From NCBI GenBank assembly GCA_023614405.1, contig JAJUPC010000231.1, positions 62,001 through 126,000 on the forward strand: a DNA stretch of 64,000 nt. Reading direction: 5' to 3'. Position numbers and translations under genes: made by a program. Source of the DNA: Avena insularis (taxonomy: Eukaryota > Streptophyta > Magnoliopsida > Poales > Poaceae). The notes beneath the pieces were generated by a model. It saw nothing but the letters and a program-made list of their open reading frames with translations, was not told the DNA's origin and made no database searches. Shown here in pieces: positions 59,281-64,000 of this stretch. The first letter of the stretch is position 1. Every line of letters begins with the position of its first letter.

Positions 59281-61676
59281 GACTTGGTATCAGAGCCATC
59301 CTGACTGTAGGAGACCTTAGTTAGCATGGACGTTAGACAGGACAAACCATATTTCTGAAAAATACCGACTTTCGAAAACTACTTTCTCAAAAGATTTTCG
59401 AAATATTTCTTATCTTATATCCTCTGACTCAAAATATTTGAAAATGGACTACTCTATATCTCATCTACTTCAACTGTCCTATTTTCAAAAAACAAAGTCC
59501 AACTTGAAGACTATGAAGACGGAGATCCCAAGATGACGAGACGCAGAAACAAGCAAACCAAATAAGCTACCAACAACGAAAGACACTACATGATCGCCCT
59601 ACCAATAGAGTCCTTCATCGCCCCCAAATCGATCAAGTATAGCATCGACGACAAAAGATGGCAAGACAGAATTTAAGACCCCAGTAGCGTCCGTACTTAG
59701 GATTAGCATACCTAAAATAGGATTTCCCTTATGGCGCGTAGTCATTTCTTGGTATTTATGGTACGCCTTGTTTGCTTGTCATGTGCATGTTTGATGCTTG
59801 GAATGTGTTGCTTGTCTACCTCGGATCACTAGATCATATTGTATGACCAACTTGTTGGTGTATCCCGACACTAACCCTCGTAAACCCATAACTAGAAACC
59901 TCTCCTCGGTAGGATGGCCACATAAAGAACTCCCCAACAACCCCTCTTCATGCCTTAGTTCTAATCTCCCCCAAATGGCAACGACCAGATTCAACCCTCT
60001 GCCGAATCAACGGTAAGTCCTCGCCATAACACAAACACCCCAAGAATCCGGAAGATAAGTATGCCAAAGACAACGAGTCTACTTCGTCATCGTTTCAAAG
60101 CAACACAAAGAGTTCAAGTTAAGACAACCCCTCTAAAGAAAACATGCCTCCACCTCGACGAAGTACCCAGAAGAAGCGTCGCTAACCACTAAAACAACCC
60201 CGAGTTAACCCTTATGGATTTGTTAGGTAAACACCATCGCAAGGTATTCGCATTAAGGCGTCACCCGAAGATCTCAATTCAAGTGTCACGCCAATGCTCC
60301 AAGACAAAGGATCTACTCCAATCTCGATGACCTCAAGTAAAGCTCTAAGGTGGGAAGGTTGCGCCTTTCCACTCAAATCCAGAAGACCGCTTACGACAAG
60401 ATAATACCGGAAGATATGCAATACAAGAACCTTCCCCAAGCACCACCTCGAGAGTCGTCGGAGGAACATGAAACAAACATCATCAAAAATCTTCAGAAGA
60501 CTGCTTGATCCTCCCAACACCCGAGATGTTCATGATTAAGATGACAAGACTACCTGACATAGCCAATACTACCCTCCAAGGAGTAGAAAGCAATCCCAAA
60601 GCATCGAGTTCTCTAGATACGTCACGAAGTCCTTTCTCTCCCAAAGCATCGAGTTCTCTTAAAAGAGCTCTGACTCTACTAACCCCTAGGAACTATAGTA
60701 ATCAAAATGGATACCCAACCCAAGGACGGCGACACGATGTAGGAACTCAACTTGCTAGTATGCTAGTCTGAGGTCCCATTTTTCATGTTTTGCCCATGAC
60801 ATTGCATTAGACCAAACCCGAAACTACTTCTTTCCAAAGGACCGCGTTCCTAGACCACCAACCTCCAACGGCATCCTTCGACCTATCGGACACCTAACTA
60901 GCTCAGAACTAACTATCATGAAGCTAGTTAAATGCCCTTCCCGCTATGACTACTACCCCAAGAAGTGGTATCGACGTCTCTCACGAAGCTTCTTATACAA
61001 GGTCAACAAAATATAACCACCTCCAGACGAAAAATTTAGCGCCCTTCCCCAACATCCTCATACGACCCCAATAAAGAAGGTGCAACAATCTCCAGATATA
61101 TCCAACCAAGAAGATCTGCGACTTCATCAAGAACTCCTAGTCTTGCTCTAAGGGGTAAAGACTATGTATTTCTCGCGAAATCATAATCACCCTAAGCGAG
61201 TCGACCCTTAGTCATCGCTAGGAGATGAACTCACTAAAAATCTAGAATCATAGACTCTGCTTGAAGGACAACAATCGGCATTTCTCCAGAATCAGAAGAT
61301 ACTTAGGGAAAGTTCTCCATCACCAAGTCGACTTTCCAGCCAAACACTCCTGGAGTTTCAAGACCAAGAAGGCAGAAAAGCTGACTTCAGCAAGAAAGGA
61401 TTGAAGAAGGCTCAACTTGTCGTCCCTTTTTCTCGAAGAAAAATAGATTCTATGCTAAACCTACCTAGAATCATCCTAAGGGTAAAATACTGCGTCTTTT
61501 CCATTCGTTTCATCTAAACCATCCAATCCGAAGTCACTCAGCTCCGACCATAACTGACCACGCCTGTTTGTTGTAAAATTTCTTAGCATCTAATAATTCC
61601 ACCGCTGAAATGATGTTCTCACCCAACCCTACTCCTCCCTAATATCGTGACGAGATTATTTTAAGGGGGAAAGGTC
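59281..61676 (+). mobile_element. Non-coding internal region of a non-autonomous gypsy-type element
   Basis: The left border is a PBS (CTTGGTATCAGAGCC, 59283-59297) and the right border a PPT (TTTTAAGGGGGAAAGGTC, 61659-61676). The 2.4 kb between has no frame above about 100 codons and no pol motif on either strand. A short start MPPPRRSTQKKRR at about 60145, resembling gypsy gag N termini, stops at once. A 21-bp word (starting CCCAAAGCATCGAG) is repeated at about 60594 and 60639. The region looks like a LARD-type derivative or a heavily decayed element. Confidence 0.7.
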
Positions 61677-64000
61677 TGTAACATCCCAATTTCAGCAACC
61701 CTGATCTTTTGTCAAAAAGGCAAAAATTAGGGGGAACAAAAACTTTTTCTTATTAAGTGTTGCAATGTTGGCTTACTTGTTTGCTTGTGTTCATGCAACT
61801 GATTATGTATTAGGTGATATATTCCTTATCTCAACACAATTTGACAAAAGCTATTTTACCAAAAGATATGTCTTGGCTCATCTTTAATATTTTTAAATGT
61901 TCTGGCATTTCAAATCGGGGCCAAGATGACTTTGACGCAACAAAATAGTTTTTTAGTTCTATTAACAAAACTATGGAGACCTATATATAATCTCTTTATG
62001 TTTTCAAGACAGAAAATTCAACAACTCTTATCTCTAGGTTTTCCTAAACTTCTTCACTCCAGTCTAGGTAGAAATACCAAGAGGTCCTTACCTTACTTCA
62101 GAGAACCACCCCTTCAAAATACCCATGCTTACCTCAAGTTAGACTTGATGGTAACTTCAGTAGTATCTTATTGTTTAGTAAGATGAATTGCCTTGAGCTG
62201 CCGATTGCCATGTTTGATTAGGAACTAGAGTGAGCTAATCTAGTAGCTCATCCCTTAGGACCTAATCTATGTTTGTGATCCTCAATCTCAAACCAAGCAT
62301 CCAAATCTAGATCTACCCTAACCATCTCATCTCCTAATTAAGTCAATCCAGGGATAATCCCTTTTGATAGTTTCCAACTCAGCGAAGACCCAATCCAAGC
62401 ATGGATCCCCTCTATTCAATCTATACCTCAACATCAACCACTTGATGGGAATGATAAACCATTTCCAATCTCTCAATTTGTTTCCCTCTTGTAATCTAGT
62501 CTAAAACCCTTATGGAGAGTTATTATCTAGATTCAATATTCGGAGCTCTACCTATTCCAACCTATGTGCATTATTGAGAATGTACTTGAACCATCTTGTA
62601 GTACATCATTAGTACTACGAAAGCCCACTCTTTCCCTTGGCTAATCAATTTTGGTTCCCACTCATCCATGATGGTTTTGTAGTCAAGATAATAATCTTTT
62701 CTACAAATCCTATCATCTTGCCTACATTGGCATAAGCTCACATCTATATGCTACCACCCCTTGACCAACTCTTTGCATGATTATGAAATAAACATGGTCT
62801 AACAATCCACTCTACCCTTGTTTCCATTGGATCTTTGTGCTTCTTTGTAGCATCCCAATTGTCTAACAATTGCAATGCTACTAGCCTAGTCTATATATAT
62901 GCTACTTCCTATATATAATTGTTGCATCATAATTATATCATGCTCATGTCATCATGCCACCTTGCATTTGAGCATCATAGAAAACCCTTTTTGTTTTGAT
63001 TCTTCTCTCATATGCATTGTAAATTGTATTTGCCTCTTGATATTGTATTTGGTTATTGATATATGTTTAATGCCCAAGTTGAGTTGGGGGCATATCTTTT
63101 ATTCCATTCCACCACCTCTCTTTGTCACCACCTTACAATTCCACCACCCCATTAAACCATGAGCTTGTAGTTCTTTCTTTTGAATTTATTTCTCTAGCTC
63201 ATGTGGGTGGGGTGGATCTAATTCTATAAATTCTTTTGCTTGGCTTTTATTCCACTTCTTGGGAATGCATAAGAATAATGCCATATCATCATTATTGTTT
63301 TCACAAGGATGATACATGGCATTTATTAATTTGCATGGGCCATGCAAGAGTACCATCACCTTTAGTCATTTGTTTCTCTTTTGGTTTAAATGGGTTTTCT
63401 CTTTAGGGGGCCATATCCATCCATCACCTCTATCCCTCTCTACCACGCCTTTTTGTTTGTTTTTGTTTGAGCTTGCTAAAACCCTACACCTCTTCCACCC
63501 ATTCTTGTATGATCTAGCTTGATGCATGCAAGAACCTAAAACCCTAAGCCCCCCTCTCTCATTCTCCTCTCTCTACCATGCTAGTCCCATCTAGCCTCCT
63601 CCCCCTCTCTCCAAAACCCTAACTCGAGCTCCACCTAGCTAACCCGAGCCACCCTCTCTAGCTAACCCTAGCTACCGACCCTCTCTCTCGGCCTCTCTCC
63701 CTTCCTCTATGCCATGCAGGCCCCACCCCAGCTACCCTCCTACCCCATCTAACCAGCCCTAACCCGAGCCTCTCCCCTAGCCAACCCTAGATCACCGAGC
63801 CTCCCCTCTTCTCTCTTTCTCTTCTCTCTACCATGCGTGTCCCACCTGGACCTGACCTACCTCCCCTCTTCCTGGCCCACCTGCCTGCCTCTGCCTGCCC
63901 TGCTCAAACCGAGCCAGCCCGAGCACGTGAGGGCGAGGTGGAAAGGTGGCCGAGCCACCTTTTTACACCGCCGCATCCCCCACGGCATCTCCTCCCTCTC
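61677..64000 (+). repeat. 3' LTR of the same element, cut by the window end
   Basis: It starts TGTAACATCCCAATTTCAG right after the PPT. It is AT-rich to about 63.4 kb and then GC- and CT-rich, as expected for the approach to a promoter and leader. No gene is seen. The LTR end lies beyond the window. Confidence 0.78.

Noticed and set aside
59283..59297. tRNA-like sequence (also at 10105-10123, 24766-24777 and 29424-29438)
   Set aside because: These are only the short stretches complementary to the tRNA-Met 3' end (PBS), without a tRNA body.

Overview
The window is a block of nested plant transposable elements, and I see no host gene in it. The element types suggest a large-genome grass, most likely a member of the Triticeae (wheat, barley, rye or Aegilops). 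They are an envelope-bearing Sirevirus (Ty1/copia), a chromodomain-type Ty3/gypsy element with ~4 kb LTRs, a Tat-like gypsy element with an extra antisense spliced ORF, an Angela/WIS-like copia LTR and a Stowaway MITE. The species assignment is inference.

Layout. Positions 1-3560 hold the 3' part of a Sirevirus on the + strand (envelope-like ORF, polypurine tracts, 3' LTR). A complete chromovirus-like gypsy element follows at 3567-14103 on the - strand, with two LTRs, PBS, PPT and a CTTTA target-site duplication. From 14104 to 16538 lies part of another gypsy-type LTR, then a 105-bp stub of a further repeat. Positions 16644-29423 are an older mosaic: a truncated Tat-like element (integrase on -, spliced antisense ORF on +), a 5'-truncated LTR carrying a Stowaway MITE, an Angela-like LTR, an LTR piece with Sirevirus-type CGG-CCG boxes, a gypsy pol tail and degraded LTR-like sequence. 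A 4.27 kb LTR with its PBS (29424-33707, - strand) is inserted in the gag of a second Sirevirus, which runs gag-pol-envelope-LTR from 33708 to 43023.

From 39482 to 56352 the sequence repeats 1-16643 almost exactly, including the nested gypsy insertion and its target-site duplication. The large duplication therefore arose after the nested insertion, or it is an assembly artefact. The second copy continues naturally into an intact repeat (56249-57768). After that come the end of an LTR, a PBS, a ~2.4 kb internal region with no coding capacity that I can recognise, a PPT, and the start of a 3' LTR cut by the window edge (57769-64000).

All protein-coding remains are element genes (gag, protease, integrase, RT, RNase H, envelope-like and antisense ORFs), and all carry stops or frameshifts. 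The most interesting signals are the ~16.7 kb duplication, the CGG-CCG palindromic boxes that also lie inside the Sirevirus pol reading frame, splice-acceptor-like sites exactly at the gag/pol and pol/envelope boundaries, and the multi-exon antisense ORF of the Tat-like element.
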